The notes: a model not told the origin generated them from the sequence alone. A stretch of DNA of 64,000 nucleotides from Pseudomonas fulva (GCF_015680705.1 NZ_JADNYP010000002.1:298079-362078); one strand, 5' to 3'; positions 16,118-27,732 are shown, numbered from the stretch's first letter. A program made the numbers and translations.

Positions 16118-17124
16118 CAACGCAGTACCTCCATATGTACGTCAGCTGCCTTGAAGCGGTCGAAGGCCGCCTCGATGTCGCCGCCGGTGACGGCCAGGGT
16201 GAGTTGCCCGTAGGGCACATCCTTGATGCGGTCGATCCGTCCGGCCAGGATGCTGTAGTCCACGCCGGTCTCGCGGGCGACGGTTCCCAGCAGTGGCGCG
16301 TAGGTGCCTTCGCCCTGGAACGTCAGGCGCACGATGCGTCCGGGAACATGGGCGAAATCGTCGCGCTGCTCGTTCTCGTCGAGCTGTTCGTCTTCCTGGA
16401 CGAAGCGCCGGGTGGTGGGGTGCCGCGGGTGCAGGAACACCTCGGCGACCGGGCCCTGCTCGACGATATGGCCGGCATCCATCACCGCCACGCGGTCGCA
16501 GACCCGGCGGATCACGTCCATCTCGTGGGTGATCAGCACGATGGTCAGCCCTAGCTCGCGGTTGATCTCTGCCAGCAGCTGCAGGACCGAGGCCGTGGTC
16601 TGCGGATCGAGGGCGCTGGTGGCCTCGTCGCACAGCAGGATCTTCGGGCGCGTGGACAAGGCGCGGGCGATGCCGACGCGCTGCTTCTGTCCACCGGACA
16701 GTTGCGCGGGGTACTTGCGGGCATGGTCCGAGAGCCCGACACGGGCCAGCAGTTCGGCCACGCGCTGGTCGATTTCGGCGCGCGACAGCTCGCCAGCCAG
16801 GGTCAGGGGCAAGGCCACGTTGTCGGCAACGGTCTTGGAAGCCAGCAGGTTGAAATGCTGGAAGATCATGCCGACCTGCTGGCGGAAGCGGCGCAGCTGC
16901 CTGGCATCGAACGCGGTGACTTCCTCGCCATCGACGATGATCCGGCCCCCGCTGGGGTTCTCCAGGCGGTTGATCAGGCGCAGCAATGTGCTCTTGCCCG
17001 CACCGGAATGGCCGATCAGGCCATACACCTGGCCATCCTCGATGGCCAGGCGGGTCGGCTGCAGGGCGGGAATGTCCTTACCGGCGACGCGGTAGGTCTT
17101 GTGTACGTCTTGAAACTCGATCAC
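16117..17124 (-). CDS. metN: Methionine ABC transporter ATP-binding protein
   Basis: 335 residues. The ABC domain has Walker [11 protein letters not shown], the signature [15 protein letters not shown] and Walker [13 protein letters not shown]. The last ~80 residues form the NIL regulatory domain that binds methionine and inhibits transport when the cell is replete. First gene of metNIQ. The upstream gap to katE (about 220 bases, divergent) should hold both promoters; I could not assign a riboswitch there. Confidence 0.95.
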   Translation of the reverse strand: MIEFQDVHKTYRVAGKDIPALQPTRLAIEDGQVYGLIGHSGAGKSTLLRLINRLENPSGGRIIVDGEEVTAFDARQLRRFRQQVGMIFQHFNLLASKTVADNVALPLTLAGELSRAEIDQRVAELLARVGLSDHARKYPAQLSGGQKQRVGIARALSTRPKILLCDEATSALDPQTTASVLQLLAEINRELGLTIVLITHEMDVIRRVCDRVAVMDAGHIVEQGPVAEVFLHPRHPTTRRFVQEDEQLDENEQRDDFAHVPGRIVRLTFQGEGTYAPLLGTVARETGVDYSILAGRIDRIKDVPYGQLTLAVTGGDIEAAFDRFKAADVHMEVLR

Positions 17125-17343
17125 TTAGCGAACCTTGTGGGGCGCATGAATAAAGGCGGCGTTTGGCCGAGCCGTGCATTTTAGCCTTTTCCGATAGCCG
17201 TTCTTAGCATTTATTTCGGTTTCGACCAGCCTGGCGGGCATAACGCGACGGTTGGCAGCTTCGATGGAACGCGCGCTTCGTTTGTTCAGTCCTTAGCAGG
17301 ACAAGCCCGAAACGGGCGGCCTGAACAACGAGGGAGAGCTAGC

Positions 17344-19488
17344 ATGACCCGCAAGCACACCGATACCCCGCGCGAGAGCCAGCTCGCCGGCACCCAGACG
17401 CCGGACAGGGCCAACACCAATGCCAAGCTGCAGGCGCTGGAGGCCGTTCGCAGCGATGCCACCGGCCAGGCCCTGCGTACCAACCAGGGGGTGAAGATCG
17501 CCGACAACCAGAACACCCTCAAGGCCGGGGCCCGCGGGCCTTCGCTGCTCGAAGACTTCATCATGCGCGAGAAGATCACCCACTTCGACCATGAGCGCAT
17601 CCCCGAGCGTATCGTCCATGCCCGCGGGACCGGGGCGCACGGCTACTTCCAGAGCTACGGCAAGCATGCCGAGCTGACCAAGGCGGGCTTTCTCCAGGAT
17701 CCGGAACAGATCACCCCAGTGTTCGTGCGCTTCTCCACCGTGCAAGGGCCGCGTGGCTCGGGCGACACGGTGCGGGACGTGCGCGGCTTCGCGGTGAAGT
17801 TCTATACCGACGAGGGCAACTTCGACCTGGTCGGCAACAACATGCCGGTGTTCTTCATTCAGGATGCGCTCAAGTTCCCGGATTTCGTCCATGCGGTGAA
17901 ACCTGAGCCGCACAATGAAATCCCCACGGGCGGCTCGGCCCATGACACCTTCTGGGACTTCGTCTCGCTGGTACCCGAATCGGCGCACATGGTCATCTGG
18001 GCCATGTCCGACCGTGCCATTCCGCGCAGCCTGCGAATGATGGAAGGTTTCGGCGTGCACACCTTCCGCCTGATCAACGCCGAGGGCGTGGCCAGTTTCG
18101 TCAAGTTCCACTGGAAACCCAGGCAGGGCGTGCACTCGGTACTGTGGGACGAGGCGCAGAAGCTGGCCGGCAAGGACACCGACTACCACCGTCGCGACCT
18201 TTGGGAGGCCATCGAGACCGGCGACTACCCGGAATGGGAACTGGGCGTGCAGATCGTTCCCGAGGCCGACGAGCACAGGTTCGACTTCGACCTGCTCGAC
18301 CCGACCAAGATCATTCCCGAGGAACTGGTGCCGGTGACCCCGCTGGGCAAGATGGTCCTCAATCGCAACCCTGACAACTTCTTCGCCGAGGTCGAGCAGG
18401 TCGCCTTCTGCCCTGGCCATATCGTGCCTGGCATCGACTTTACCAACGATCCGCTGCTGCAAGGCCGGCTGTTCTCCTATACCGATACCCAGCTGAGCCG
18501 TCTGGGCGGCCCGAACTTCCACGAAATCCCGATCAACCGACCCGTGGTGGCGAATCACAACGGCCAGCGCGACGGCATGCACCGCATGACCATCGACAAG
18601 GGGCGTGCCTCCTACGAGCCCAATTCCATCGATGCAGGGTGGCCGAAGGAAACCCCGCCCGCGCCGCGCGATGGCGGTTTCGAGAGCTACCAGGAGCGCA
18701 TCGACGCTCGCAAGATCCGCGAGCGCAGCGAGTCGTTCGGTGATCATTTCTCCCAGGCCCGGCTGTTCTACAAGAGCATGAGCCCGAACGAGCAGCAGCA
18801 CATCGTCAAGGCCTACAGCTTCGAGCTGGGCAAGGTCGAACGCGAGCACATCCGTGCGCGCCAGGTGAACGAGATCCTGGCCAACATCGACCTGGATCTG
18901 GCGGCAGCCGTCGCGGCCAACCTGGGCCTGCCGGCACCGAAGGCGCCTACCGTGCAGGTCAAGGGCTCGAGCCTGCAGCAGTCGCCAGCGCTGAGCCAGA
19001 TGAATCACCCAGGCAGCGTCGGCATCAAGGGTCGCAAGATCGCCATCCTGGTGGCCAACGGCGTGGAGGAGGACAGCGTCGATCGGCTGGTCAAGGCATT
19101 CGAGGCGCTCAGCGCCCGTCCCCTGCTGCTTGGCCCGTCCTCGGCACCGGTCACCACGGCCGAGGGCAAGCAGTTGCCCGTGGATGCCTCCATGGAAGGC
19201 ATGCCATCGGTGATGGTCGACGGCCTGTGGGTGCCGGCCGGCAAGGCGGCGCTGGAAGCCTTGGCGGCCAGTGGCCTGGCCAAGCACTACCTGCTCGAAG
19301 CCTTCAAGCACCTCAAGCCCATGGGCGTGGCCAGCGCGGGCAAGGCGCTGCTCGACGGCCTGGGGCTCGCGCAAGACAAGGGATTGCTGCTCGGTGACGA
19401 CCAGCAGACCGTGGAGGCCTTCGCCAAGGTGCTCGAACAGCACCGCGTGTGGGAGCGTGAAGCCGTCGCCGAGGCGATTCCAGCCTGA
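17344..19488 (+). CDS. katE: Large-subunit catalase HPII
   Basis: 714 residues, the size of HPII catalases, which break down H2O2 in the cytoplasm. The catalytic histidine lies in [15 protein letters not shown], the active-site asparagine in [11 protein letters not shown], and the proximal haem tyrosine in [14 protein letters not shown]. Residues from about 560 onward form the DJ-1/PfpI-like C-terminal domain ([18 protein letters not shown]). ATG after GGGAGAG. HPII enzymes are usually stationary-phase genes under RpoS; the promoter sequence itself did not allow me to confirm this. Confidence 0.95.
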   Translation: MTRKHTDTPRESQLAGTQTPDRANTNAKLQALEAVRSDATGQALRTNQGVKIADNQNTLKAGARGPSLLEDFIMREKITHFDHERIPERIVHARGTGAHGYFQSYGKHAELTKAGFLQDPEQITPVFVRFSTVQGPRGSGDTVRDVRGFAVKFYTDEGNFDLVGNNMPVFFIQDALKFPDFVHAVKPEPHNEIPTGGSAHDTFWDFVSLVPESAHMVIWAMSDRAIPRSLRMMEGFGVHTFRLINAEGVASFVKFHWKPRQGVHSVLWDEAQKLAGKDTDYHRRDLWEAIETGDYPEWELGVQIVPEADEHRFDFDLLDPTKIIPEELVPVTPLGKMVLNRNPDNFFAEVEQVAFCPGHIVPGIDFTNDPLLQGRLFSYTDTQLSRLGGPNFHEIPINRPVVANHNGQRDGMHRMTIDKGRASYEPNSIDAGWPKETPPAPRDGGFESYQERIDARKIRERSESFGDHFSQARLFYKSMSPNEQQHIVKAYSFELGKVEREHIRARQVNEILANIDLDLAAAVAANLGLPAPKAPTVQVKGSSLQQSPALSQMNHPGSVGIKGRKIAILVANGVEEDSVDRLVKAFEALSARPLLLGPSSAPVTTAEGKQLPVDASMEGMPSVMVDGLWVPAGKAALEALAASGLAKHYLLEAFKHLKPMGVASAGKALLDGLGLAQDKGLLLGDDQQTVEAFAKVLEQHRVWEREAVAEAIPA

Positions 19489-19498
19489 GGTCGGCTAC

Positions 19499-19535
19499 CG
19501 GTGCAAGCAGACGCTCGCCGCGCCTGCTTGCACCG
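19499..19535 (+). terminator. Strong hairpin between katE and the convergent lipoprotein gene
   Basis: Perfect 12-bp stem CGGTGCAAGCAG/CTGCTTGCACCG with a 13-base loop, starting 10 bases after the katE stop. It could act for both convergent genes. No T-tract. Confidence 0.5.
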
Positions 19536-19550
19536 AACCCATGGGCAGGC

Positions 19551-20267
19551 TCACTCCTGATGCGGGACCAGCACTACCTGCGCAGGCAGGGAACGCTGGA
19601 TCTGGTGGCGCTGGCGTAGCTCGAAGCCGCTGTCGAGCCGACTCACGCGTTTGCGCAGCAAGGTCTTGAGCCAAGGGGCGTCCTGAGTGCGTGGCACCTG
19701 GAAGATCACCTCGCAGCGATAGTTGACCACGTCACTGGCGATCGCATCGAGCTGTCTGCGCATCGCACGGATGTCCGTGGTTTCCAAGGCAATGACCGTG
19801 CTGGGGGCGGTAGGGTCGAGGACCTGCGCCGGTGGCCTGGCTTCGGCGGCCTTTAGCGCGGCCTCGGCCTTTTCCAGTTCGAGCTTGCGAGCCTGGGCGA
19901 GCGCTCCGCCGTTCACCCCCCCGGTCAGTGCCGGTGCCTCGGGCATCAGTACCCGGGCCCGCGCCAGGGCGGTGGCTGCGGCATTGACGTCGCCTTTCTG
20001 CAGAACGATCTGGCTGCGTTGCAGGTAGGCTTCGGCCAGCTGGCGCTGGAACTGCTCGAGGCGTGCGTCGTCGGGCGAATGCGCCTGTAGGGTCGCCAGC
20101 TGGTCTTCGGCCGTGGCGAGTTCGTTGCTGGCGATGTTCTGCTGCAACTGTTGCCAGACATCGCCTTGGGCCGGCGCCTGCGCCTGCTCGACCGGCTTGC
20201 CGGAGCAGGCGGACAGCAGCAGCGAAAAAGCGGCAAGGAGCAGATAACGGGTAGCGAACGGCTTCAT
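19551..20267 (-). CDS. Lipoprotein with helical repeats, upstream of/near znu genes
   Basis: 238 residues. The signal sequence ends in the lipobox LLSACSG, so it is probably lipidated and held in the envelope. The body has TPR-like helical pairs (QQNIASNELATAEDQLATLQ; AEAYLQRSQIVLQKGDVNAAATALARARVL) and then an Ala/Lys/Glu-rich helix. A gene of this type lies beside the zinc-uptake cluster in P. aeruginosa as well. It is on the same strand as znuB and 123 bases downstream of it, so could belong to the Zur-controlled unit. Function unknown. Confidence 0.75.
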   Translation of the reverse strand: MKPFATRYLLLAAFSLLLSACSGKPVEQAQAPAQGDVWQQLQQNIASNELATAEDQLATLQAHSPDDARLEQFQRQLAEAYLQRSQIVLQKGDVNAAATALARARVLMPEAPALTGGVNGGALAQARKLELEKAEAALKAAEARPPAQVLDPTAPSTVIALETTDIRAMRRQLDAIASDVVNYRCEVIFQVPRTQDAPWLKTLLRKRVSRLDSGFELRQRHQIQRSLPAQVVLVPHQE

Positions 20268-20390
20268 TCCTGCGACTCTCTAGTTGCGCAAAAAGCGAGC
20301 AAGTCTACACCCACGGCAGCACGCTCGGAAACAGATCTTCAAGACCCGTCACCCAGACCAAGGTTGCACGAGGCGCTGGAACGCCTCCAT

Positions 20391-21173
20391 TCAACGCTTG
20401 GGCAAGGTCAGGCTGAGCAAGAATAGCATCGCCGCGCAGACCACGATCGACGGCCCGGCCGGCGTGTCCTTGAACCACGACAGGGCCAGTCCGGCGCATA
20501 CCGCCGTCACGCCCAGCAGGCTGGCACCGAGCGCCATCTGCTCGGGAGAGCGGGCGTGACGCTGGGCCGCGGCGGCCGGAATGATCAGCAGCGAGGTGAT
20601 CAGCAGCACGCCGACGATCTTCATCGCCACGGCGATCACCACCGCGATCAGCAGCATCAACGTCATGCGCAAGGCGCCTACCGGCAGTCCTTCCACCGTC
20701 GCCAGCTCCTCGTGCACGGTCACTGCCAGCAGCGGGCGCCAGAGCACGGCCAGCAACAGCAGGACCAGCGCACTGCCACCAAGGATCCAGCCCAGGTCGC
20801 TGGTGCTGATCGCCAGCAGGTCGCCGAACAGGTAGGCCATCAGGTCGATGCGCACATCGTGCATGAAGCTCAGCGCCACCAGGCCGAGCGACAGCGTGCT
20901 CGGCGCCAGGATGCCGAGCAAGGTATCGGATGCCAGCGGCTGGCGTCGCTGCAAGGTCACCAGCAGGATGGCCAGCAGCAGGCAGCCGACGGTCACGGCC
21001 AGCGCGGGACTGACGTCCAGGGCCAAGCCAAGGGCCACGCCCAGCAATGCGGCATGCGACAAGGTATCGCCGAAATAGGCCATGCGCCGCCATACCACGA
21101 ACGAGCCCAGCGGGCCGGCCACGATCGCCAGGGCCAGTCCGGCAAGCAGGGCGTAGAGAAGAAAATCAGCCAT
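20391..21173 (-). CDS. znuB: Zinc ABC transporter permease
   Basis: 260 residues of the ABC-3 permease family with about eight helices. It starts [20 protein letters not shown] and has [21 protein letters not shown], the conserved segment of zinc/manganese permeases. Forms the inner-membrane channel of ZnuABC. The start at 21173 overlaps the znuC end by 8 bases; a longer frame running upstream is only the other-frame reading of the His-rich znuC tail. Confidence 0.94.
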   Translation of the reverse strand: MADFLLYALLAGLALAIVAGPLGSFVVWRRMAYFGDTLSHAALLGVALGLALDVSPALAVTVGCLLLAILLVTLQRRQPLASDTLLGILAPSTLSLGLVALSFMHDVRIDLMAYLFGDLLAISTSDLGWILGGSALVLLLLAVLWRPLLAVTVHEELATVEGLPVGALRMTLMLLIAVVIAVAMKIVGVLLITSLLIIPAAAAQRHARSPEQMALGASLLGVTAVCAGLALSWFKDTPAGPSIVVCAAMLFLLSLTLPKR

Positions 21174-21939
21174 GCTTGCAGTGCTCTCCATGGACATGAG
21201 TGCCAGGCGCGACCACCGAACCGTGCAGGTCGTGACTGTGGTCGTGGTGATGGTGGTAGATCGCCAGGCTTGGGGCATTGTTGCCGAACAGCTCGACGAA
21301 GGCCGGATCGCCGCTGACCTGTTCGGGGTGGCCGGAGCAGCAGACGTGGCGGTTGAGGCAGACCACCTGGTCGGTGGTGCTCATGACCAGGTGCAGGTCA
21401 TGGGACACCATCAGCACACCGCAACCATGACGATCACGCAGTCGCGTGATCAGGCTGTACAACTCCGACTGCCCGGCCACGTCGACACCCTGCACGGGCT
21501 CGTCGAGAACCAGCAGCTGCGGTTTGCGCAGCAGGGCCCGAGCGAGCAGGACCCGCTGCATCTCGCCGCCGGAGATGGCCTGCACCGGGTTGTTGATGAC
21601 ATGCGGCGCGCCGACTTCCTGCAAGGCCTCAAGCGCCGCTGCACGGCTGACGCCCGGTACCAGGCGCAGGAAGCGCAGCACGGAAAGTGGCAAGGTGGCG
21701 TCCACCTGGATCTTTTGCGGCATGTAGCCGACCCGCAGGCGTGGCTGGCGCCAGACGCTGCCGCGGTGCGGCTTGAGCAGGCCCAGCACCGTGCGTACCA
21801 GGGTGGTCTTGCCGGCGCCATTGGGGCCGATCAGTGTGACGATCTGACGGGGGGCTACGCTCAGGTCGATGTTGTCGAGTACCGGTTCGCCGGCAAAGCT
21901 GACACCGACCTGCTGCAATCGAATAAGCGCGTCGCTCAT
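21166..21939 (-). CDS. znuC: Zinc ABC transporter ATP-binding protein
   Basis: 257 residues. Walker [11 protein letters not shown], signature [15 protein letters not shown], Walker [13 protein letters not shown]. The C-terminus is His-rich ([11 protein letters not shown] and [10 protein letters not shown]), as in other ZnuC proteins, possibly sensing or buffering zinc. The ATG at 21939 overlaps the zur stop in an ATGA, indicating translational coupling with zur upstream. Confidence 0.95.
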   Translation of the reverse strand: MSDALIRLQQVGVSFAGEPVLDNIDLSVAPRQIVTLIGPNGAGKTTLVRTVLGLLKPHRGSVWRQPRLRVGYMPQKIQVDATLPLSVLRFLRLVPGVSRAAALEALQEVGAPHVINNPVQAISGGEMQRVLLARALLRKPQLLVLDEPVQGVDVAGQSELYSLITRLRDRHGCGVLMVSHDLHLVMSTTDQVVCLNRHVCCSGHPEQVSGDPAFVELFGNNAPSLAIYHHHHDHSHDLHGSVVAPGTHVHGEHCKHG

Positions 21940-22421
21940 GCCGCGCCCCGGCAATTGGCGCACAGGCCGACGACCTCCACCGTCTGCCCTTCCACCGCGA
22001 AGCCCACCGCGCGCGCACTGGCGACGATGGCATCGCTGATGCTCTGCTGCTCGAGCTCGATGGCCACGTGGCATTCGCGGCAGATCAGGAACTGTCCCTG
22101 GTGGGCATGTTCGGGATGGCTGCAGCCAATGAAGGCGTTGAGCGAGGCGATGCGGTGAACCAGGCCGTTTTCCAGGAGGAAGTCCAGGGCGCGGTAGACG
22201 GTTGGCGGCGCGGCGCGGCGGCCATCCTGTTCGCTCAGCACGGCAAGGATGTCGTAGGCGCCCAGCGGCTTGTGGCTCTGCCAGACCAGTTCCAGCACCC
22301 GGCGGCGCAAGGCGGTCAGGCGGAGGCCCTGGCGCGTGCAAAGGGCATCGGCCTCGGCCAGTGCGCTATGGACGCAATGGGAATGATCGTGGGGACGATG
22401 AGCCAGCAATGTGATGGACAT
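21936..22421 (-). CDS. zur: Zinc uptake regulator of the Fur family
   Basis: 161 residues. The winged helix ([40 protein letters not shown]) is followed by a metal-binding dimer domain with structural-zinc cysteines in CRECH and CANC, and histidines in HPEHAHQ. With zinc bound, Zur represses the uptake genes. It is first gene of zur-znuC-znuB and divergent from znuA; an operator lies in the 66-base gap, so it is likely to regulate itself. Confidence 0.94.
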   Translation of the reverse strand: MSITLLAHRPHDHSHCVHSALAEADALCTRQGLRLTALRRRVLELVWQSHKPLGAYDILAVLSEQDGRRAAPPTVYRALDFLLENGLVHRIASLNAFIGCSHPEHAHQGQFLICRECHVAIELEQQSISDAIVASARAVGFAVEGQTVEVVGLCANCRGAA

Positions 22422-22447
22422 GGGGAGCGACGGTTCCGGGTAGAGAC

Positions 22448-22460
22448 GTTATTATGTTAC
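22448..22460. promoter_or_regulatory. Probable Zur box between zur and znuA
   Basis: GTTATTATGTTAC matches the palindromic Zur operator core GTTATAATATAAC at 10 of 13 positions and is the only AT-rich block in the 66-base divergent gap. It would control znuA and zur-znuCB together. Confidence 0.7.
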
Positions 22461-22487
22461 CCGTTTCTGGCCTGTCGAGTATCTACC

Positions 22488-23411
22488 GTGTCCCGATTCC
22501 TTGCTCTTTTCGTCGTTTTCCTAGGTTCGCTCGGTGCCACCTTGGCCCGGGCCGACGTGCAGGTGCTGACCAGCATCAAACCCTTGCAGCAGATCGCCGC
22601 TGCTGTGCAGGAAGGGGTCGGCAGCCCTGAGGTGCTGTTGCCGCCAGGGGCTTCGCCGCATCATTACGCCCTGCGTCCATCGGATGTGCGCAAGGTCGCC
22701 CAGGTCGACCTGCTGTACTGGATCGGGCCGGACATGGAAGGTTTCCTGCCACGGGTACTGGCCAGCCGCCAGAAAGCCACGGTGGCCGTACAGGATCTGC
22801 CAGGCATGCACTTGCGTCGTTTCGGCGAAGACAGCCATTCCCACGAAGCCGGCCACGACCACGACGACCACGACCATGACCACCGCCCCGGCAGCCTCGA
22901 TGCCCACCTGTGGCTGTCGACGGCCAATGCGCGGGTCATCGCCGCGCGGATGGCAACCGACCTGGCAGCGGCCGATCCGGCCAACGCGACGCGCTACCAG
23001 GACAACCTGAAAGCCTTCGTCGGCCGCCTCGACGGCCTGGACCGGCGGATCAGGGAAAAGGTCGCCAGCGTGGCCGGCAAGCCCTACTTCGTCTTCCATG
23101 AAGCCTTCGACTACTTCGAGGCGGCCTACGGCCTGAAGCACACCGGCGTCTTCAGCGTGGCCGCCGAGGTCCAGCCAGGGGCGCAGCACGTTGCCGCCAT
23201 GCGCAAGCGCTTGCAGGCAGTGGGCAAGACCTGCGTGTTCAGCGAGCCGCCGCTGCGGCCGCGGCTGGCAGAGACCCTGACGGCCGGCCTGCCGGTACGC
23301 CTGGCCGAACTCGACGCCCTGGGCGGCGACGATGCGGTGGATGCCAGGGGCTACGAGCGCCTGCTGGCCAAGCTGGGCGATGACCTGGCGGGATGCCTCG
23401 AGGCACTTTGA
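22488..23411 (+). CDS. znuA: Zinc ABC transporter substrate-binding protein (GTG start)
   Basis: 307 residues. Signal peptide SRFLALFVVFLGSLGATLARA, then the cluster A-1 metal-binding fold. Zinc histidines are seen in GASPHHYALRPSD, DAHLWLS and FVFHEAFDYFE. Between the first two lies the charged loop typical of ZnuA (HEAGHDHDDHDHDHRPG), thought to capture zinc. The GTG at 22488 is the only start that puts the signal peptide at the N-terminus; longer readings run through the zur coding region. It captures zinc for ZnuBC in the periplasm. Confidence 0.93.
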   Translation: MSRFLALFVVFLGSLGATLARADVQVLTSIKPLQQIAAAVQEGVGSPEVLLPPGASPHHYALRPSDVRKVAQVDLLYWIGPDMEGFLPRVLASRQKATVAVQDLPGMHLRRFGEDSHSHEAGHDHDDHDHDHRPGSLDAHLWLSTANARVIAARMATDLAAADPANATRYQDNLKAFVGRLDGLDRRIREKVASVAGKPYFVFHEAFDYFEAAYGLKHTGVFSVAAEVQPGAQHVAAMRKRLQAVGKTCVFSEPPLRPRLAETLTAGLPVRLAELDALGGDDAVDARGYERLLAKLGDDLAGCLEAL

Positions 23412-23485
23412 GCGACGGCGGCCGGGTAGTCGCCCCGTCCCCGTGCGCCTGGAGCCGCTTGCGTGGCTCCAGGTGGATCTGCCCG

Positions 23486-24436
23486 CTACAGGGCGAACGG
23501 CAGCTGCACGTCGACCTGCTGGCGCCGCGCCAGGCGCACTTCGAATTCGGCGGGGTCATGGATCAGCACATCCATGCCAGCAAACGACTGCGCGGCGATC
23601 AACCGCGACAACCAGAAGCGTACGCAGGCCACCCGCAGCATCACCGGCCACAGCTCGGCCTCGGCGGCGGTGAACCGGCGCAGGGCGGCATAGGCGCCTA
23701 GCAGAGCCTGGGCGCGCGCCACGTCGATAGCGCCCTGCTCGTCGCAGCACCAGTCGTTCAGGGTGATGGCGATGTCGTAGAGCATCGGTCCTGAGCAGGC
23801 GTTGTAGAAGTCGATGACGCCGGTCAGGTGGGTGCCTTCGAACATCACGTTGTCGCGGAACAGGTCGGCGTGCAGGTTGGCCCTGGGCAGCGCCAGGATC
23901 TGTGCCTGGTGGGCGACGATCTCGTCCAGGACCGCCTGCAGCAGCCCGGCCTGGCCAGGAGCGAGGCTCGGCAGCAGTTGCGCGCCGCTTTCGAGCATCC
24001 AGTCCAGGCCACGATCGGTACGTCGTTCGAGAACCTGCTCGCGCGTGGCCAGGTGGATGTGGGCCAGCAACTCGCCGACCTGGACGCAATGCTGGTTGTT
24101 GGGCGCCTTGATGTGCTTGCCCGAGAGTCGAGGCTGCAACAGCGCCGGCTTGCCGGCCAATTCGCGCAGAGCATTGCCATCGGCATCGCGCAAGGCGAAA
24201 GGTACCGGCATGTCGGCGTCGTGCAGGACGTCGAGCAACTCGATGAAGAACGGCATGTCCTCGACGGGCCCGCGCTCGACCAGCGTCAACACGAACTCTC
24301 CCTGCTCCAGACTGATGAAGAAATTGCTGTTTTCGGTCCCGGCGGCGATGCCCTGGAAGTCGAGCAGGCGACCCAGGCCGTACGGCGCCAGGAAGGTTTC
24401 CAGCTGTGGTCGGGTCAGGGGGGTGAAGACTGACAT
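23486..24436 (-). CDS. thrB: Homoserine kinase (APH-fold type)
   Basis: 316 residues. Phosphorylates homoserine in threonine synthesis. This is the aminoglycoside-phosphotransferase-fold type found in Pseudomonas rather than the GHMP type: it has NLHADLFRDNVMF (catalytic loop, Brenner-like H-x-D) and GVIDFYNACSGPM (metal-binding Asp), with GTENSNFFIS as the nucleotide loop. Start ATG at 24436, with only a weak ribosome site. Lies next to a DUF2782 gene and polA, as in other pseudomonads. Confidence 0.9.
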   Translation of the reverse strand: MSVFTPLTRPQLETFLAPYGLGRLLDFQGIAAGTENSNFFISLEQGEFVLTLVERGPVEDMPFFIELLDVLHDADMPVPFALRDADGNALRELAGKPALLQPRLSGKHIKAPNNQHCVQVGELLAHIHLATREQVLERRTDRGLDWMLESGAQLLPSLAPGQAGLLQAVLDEIVAHQAQILALPRANLHADLFRDNVMFEGTHLTGVIDFYNACSGPMLYDIAITLNDWCCDEQGAIDVARAQALLGAYAALRRFTAAEAELWPVMLRVACVRFWLSRLIAAQSFAGMDVLIHDPAEFEVRLARRQQVDVQLPFAL

Positions 24437-24505
24437 GATGAAAGAATGCCCATGCGGGCACTTCCGTCGGGAAGTGCCAGGTTGATGTGAAAGGTGCGCG
24501 TCAAC

Positions 24506-24793
24506 TTACCACTCGAAGATTTTCCACGACGGAATCAGCATGTCCGGTTGGTCGGAGCGGACGAAGTTGCCGTCCGAGCCGTCGGCGCGTACCAGAAAAT
24601 AGGGTTTGCCGTGTTTCGGCGTGATCTTGATGGCATACAGGAAGCCGTTCTGCCGGTATTCCTGGATGGTTCTGTCGCCTTCCGTGCGAATGGTTACCTC
24701 GGGATCTGCCGAGGGGGCGTCGTCCGCCGCCAGGGTGACGACCGGCGTGGTGGCCAGCAGACCGAGCAACAACAGGCGATTGAATGTACCCAT
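24506..24793 (-). CDS. DUF2782 exported small protein
   Basis: 95 residues. Signal peptide [22 protein letters not shown], then a small beta-rich domain: [37 protein letters not shown] and PSWKIFEW. This matches the DUF2782 family, found between thrB and polA in Pseudomonas. Probably periplasmic; function unknown. It is divergent from polA with a 75-base gap. Confidence 0.85.
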   Translation of the reverse strand: MGTFNRLLLLGLLATTPVVTLAADDAPSADPEVTIRTEGDRTIQEYRQNGFLYAIKITPKHGKPYFLVRADGSDGNFVRSDQPDMLIPSWKIFEW

Positions 24794-24868
24794 GATAACC
24801 TTGTCCCTTTGTCGTCAATGATTCGGGCTATTCTAGCGCCGGACCCGTCGAAAAGGTTGATTCTGCTC

Positions 24869-27634
24869 ATGAGCCTACCCCCCCTCGTCCTGGTGGACGG
24901 TTCCTCCTACCTGTACCGCGCCTTTCACGCGCTGCCACCACTGACTACCTCCAAGGGCATGCCGACCGGCGCGGTCAAGGGCGTGCTGAACATGCTCAAG
25001 AGCCTGCGCAAGCAATACCCGGACAGCCTCTTCGCGGTGGTCTTCGATGCCAAGGGGGGCACGTTCCGCGACGCCATGTTCGCCGAGTACAAGGCCAATC
25101 GGCCAAGCATGCCCGATGACCTGCGGGTGCAGGTCGAGCCGTTGCACGCCAGCGTGCGCGCCCTCGGCTACCCACTGCTGTGCGTGGAAGGGGTCGAGGC
25201 CGACGACGTGATCGGCACCCTGGCCCGCAGCAGCGCCGCGGCCGGCCGGCCAGTGATCATCTCTACCGGCGACAAGGACATGGCGCAGCTGGTGGATGGC
25301 CACATCACCCTGGTCAACACCATGACCGGCAGCGTGCTGGACGTGGCGGGGGTTCGCGAGAAGTTCGGCGTGGGGCCTGAACACATCATCGATTTCCTGG
25401 CCTTGATGGGCGACAAGGTCGACAACATTCCCGGCGTGCCCGGGGTGGGCGAAAAGACGGCGGTGGGGCTGCTGACCGGTATCGGTGGCGGCCTGCGCGA
25501 ACTGTACGAGAACCTCGACAAGGTACCGGCCCTGCCGATCCGCGGCGCCAAGAGCCTGCCGGCCAAGCTCGAGGAGCATCGCGCCGCGGCGTTCATGTCC
25601 TACGAGCTGGCGACCATCAAGATCGATGTCGCGCTGGATATCGAAGTCGATGCGCTGGTATGTACCGAGCCCGATCGCGAGAAGCTGCTGGCGCTGTACA
25701 CCGAAATGGAATTCAAGAGCTGGATTTCCGAGGTGCAGCGAGAGGCCAGCCAGGCTGGCGAGACCATCGAGCCGCTGGAGCAGCCAGTGGCCATGGTCGA
25801 GTCAAGGTACGAAACCGTCCTCGAGCAGGCGCGTTTCGAGGCCTGGCTCGAGAAGCTACGCCAGGCCTCGCTGTTCTCGTTCGATACCGAGACCACCAGC
25901 CTCGATGCCCAGCAGGCGCAGCTGGTCGGTGTCTCGTTCGCCGTCGAGCCGCATGAGGCCGCCTATGTTCCGCTGGCCCACGATTATCCCGGCGCACCGC
26001 AGCAGCTGGACCGCGATGCGGTGTTGCTGGCGCTCAAGCCGCTGCTGGAAGACCCTGCCAAGGCCAAGGTCTGCCAGAACGCCAAGTACGACATCAACAT
26101 CCTGGCCAACTGCGCCATCGGTGGCGATCGTGCTCAGGGCATCGCCTTGCAGGGCGTGGCCTATGACACCATGCTCGAATCCTATGTGCTCGACTCGACC
26201 GCCACCCGTCACGACATGGACAGCCTGGCCTCGAAATACCTCGGGCATTCGACGATCGCCTTCGAGGACATCGCTGGCAAGGGTGCCAAGCAACTGACCT
26301 TCAACCAGATTCCCCTGGAAAAGGCCGGCCCGTACGCGGCCGAAGATGCCGACATCACCCTGCGCCTGCATGAGGCGCTGCAGGCACGCATGGCCAAGAC
26401 GCCAAGCGTGCTGCCCGTGCTGATGGATATCGAGATGCCGCTGGTCCAGGTCCTGGCTCGGATCGAGCGGCAGGGCGCACTGGTCGATCCCGCGCCGCTG
26501 GCCATCCAGAGCGAGGAGCTGGGCGTGAAGCTTGCCAGCCTCGAGAGCGAGGCCTTCGAACTGGCCGGCGAGACCTTCAACCTGGGCTCGCCCAAGCAGC
26601 TTGGCTCGATTCTCTACGACAAGCTGGGCATGCCGGTGTTGAGCAAGACCGCCAAGGGCCAGGCGTCCACGGCCGAGGCAGTGCTGGCGGAGCTGGCCGA
26701 GCAGGATTACCCGTTGCCCAAGGTGCTCATGCAGTACCGTTCGCTGAGCAAGCTCAAGAGCACTTATACCGACCGCCTGCCGGAACAGATCAATCCGCGC
26801 ACCGGGCGTATCCATACCTCCTACCAGCAGGCCGTGGCGGCGACCGGTCGATTGTCCTCCAGCGATCCGAACCTGCAGAACATTCCGATCCGTACCGCCG
26901 AAGGCCGGCGTATCCGCCAGGCCTTCGTCGCCAGCCCCGGCTACAAGCTGCTGGCTGCCGACTACTCGCAGATCGAACTGCGCATCATGGCCCACCTGGC
27001 CAAGGACGAAGGTTTGCTGCACGCTTTTCGCCACGACCTGGACGTCCACCGGGCGACCGCCGCCGAAGTGTTCGGGGTCGAACTGGAGCAGGTCAGCAAC
27101 GACCAGCGGCGTAGCGCCAAGGCCATCAACTTCGGGCTGATCTACGGCATGAGCGCGTTCGGCCTGGCCAAGCAGATCGGCGTCGACCGCAAACAGTCCC
27201 AGGACTACATAGACCGTTACTTCGCCCGCTATCCTGGCGTGCTGGCCTACATGGAGCGCACACGTACCCAGGCAGCCGAGCAGGGCTACGTCGAGACGTT
27301 GTTCGGTCGTCGCCTGTACCTGCCGGATATCAATGCCAAGAACCCGGCCCTGCGCCGTGGGGCCGAGCGCACGGCGATCAACGCGCCCATGCAGGGCACG
27401 GCGGCCGATATCATCAAGCGCGCCATGGTCGCGGTCGACCATTGGCTGCTCGACAGCGGCCTGGACGCTCGGGTCATCCTGCAAGTGCATGACGAACTGG
27501 TGCTCGAAGTGCGCGAAGACCTGGTCGACCAGGTCGGCAGCGAGATTCGTCAGCACATGAGTGGCGCGGCCCGCCTGGATGTCCCGCTGCTGGTCGAAGT
27601 GGGCGTGGGCGCGAACTGGGACGAAGCGCACTGA
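24869..27634 (+). CDS. polA: DNA polymerase I
   Basis: 921 residues, cytoplasmic; removes RNA primers and fills repair gaps. Order: 5'-3' exonuclease domain ([17 protein letters not shown] at the start, [22 protein letters not shown]), a 3'-5' proofreading domain with FDTETTSLD and its downstream catalytic acids ([21 protein letters not shown]), and the polymerase domain with motif [14 protein letters not shown], motif [16 protein letters not shown] and motif [11 protein letters not shown]. Start at 24869 fixed by homology to the conserved N-terminus; a frame extension upstream is non-coding leader. Confidence 0.98.
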   Translation: MSLPPLVLVDGSSYLYRAFHALPPLTTSKGMPTGAVKGVLNMLKSLRKQYPDSLFAVVFDAKGGTFRDAMFAEYKANRPSMPDDLRVQVEPLHASVRALGYPLLCVEGVEADDVIGTLARSSAAAGRPVIISTGDKDMAQLVDGHITLVNTMTGSVLDVAGVREKFGVGPEHIIDFLALMGDKVDNIPGVPGVGEKTAVGLLTGIGGGLRELYENLDKVPALPIRGAKSLPAKLEEHRAAAFMSYELATIKIDVALDIEVDALVCTEPDREKLLALYTEMEFKSWISEVQREASQAGETIEPLEQPVAMVESRYETVLEQARFEAWLEKLRQASLFSFDTETTSLDAQQAQLVGVSFAVEPHEAAYVPLAHDYPGAPQQLDRDAVLLALKPLLEDPAKAKVCQNAKYDINILANCAIGGDRAQGIALQGVAYDTMLESYVLDSTATRHDMDSLASKYLGHSTIAFEDIAGKGAKQLTFNQIPLEKAGPYAAEDADITLRLHEALQARMAKTPSVLPVLMDIEMPLVQVLARIERQGALVDPAPLAIQSEELGVKLASLESEAFELAGETFNLGSPKQLGSILYDKLGMPVLSKTAKGQASTAEAVLAELAEQDYPLPKVLMQYRSLSKLKSTYTDRLPEQINPRTGRIHTSYQQAVAATGRLSSSDPNLQNIPIRTAEGRRIRQAFVASPGYKLLAADYSQIELRIMAHLAKDEGLLHAFRHDLDVHRATAAEVFGVELEQVSNDQRRSAKAINFGLIYGMSAFGLAKQIGVDRKQSQDYIDRYFARYPGVLAYMERTRTQAAEQGYVETLFGRRLYLPDINAKNPALRRGAERTAINAPMQGTAADIIKRAMVAVDHWLLDSGLDARVILQVHDELVLEVREDLVDQVGSEIRQHMSGAARLDVPLLVEVGVGANWDEAH

Positions 27635-27732
27635 GGCTTGCGCCTCGTTGCCGAGCGGTGAATGGGCTGCCGGCCCGGCCCGGCCCGCAAGCAGCGCTGG
27701 CGTGGGCAATCGCAAATAGTTTTCAATGCCCG

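Noticed and set aside
17293..19443. Open frame of about 700 codons opposite katE
   Set aside because: Antisense shadow of the catalase gene; low complexity and no motifs.
25856..27715. Open frame of about 620 codons opposite polA
   Set aside because: Antisense shadow with no family features; polA on the other strand is complete.
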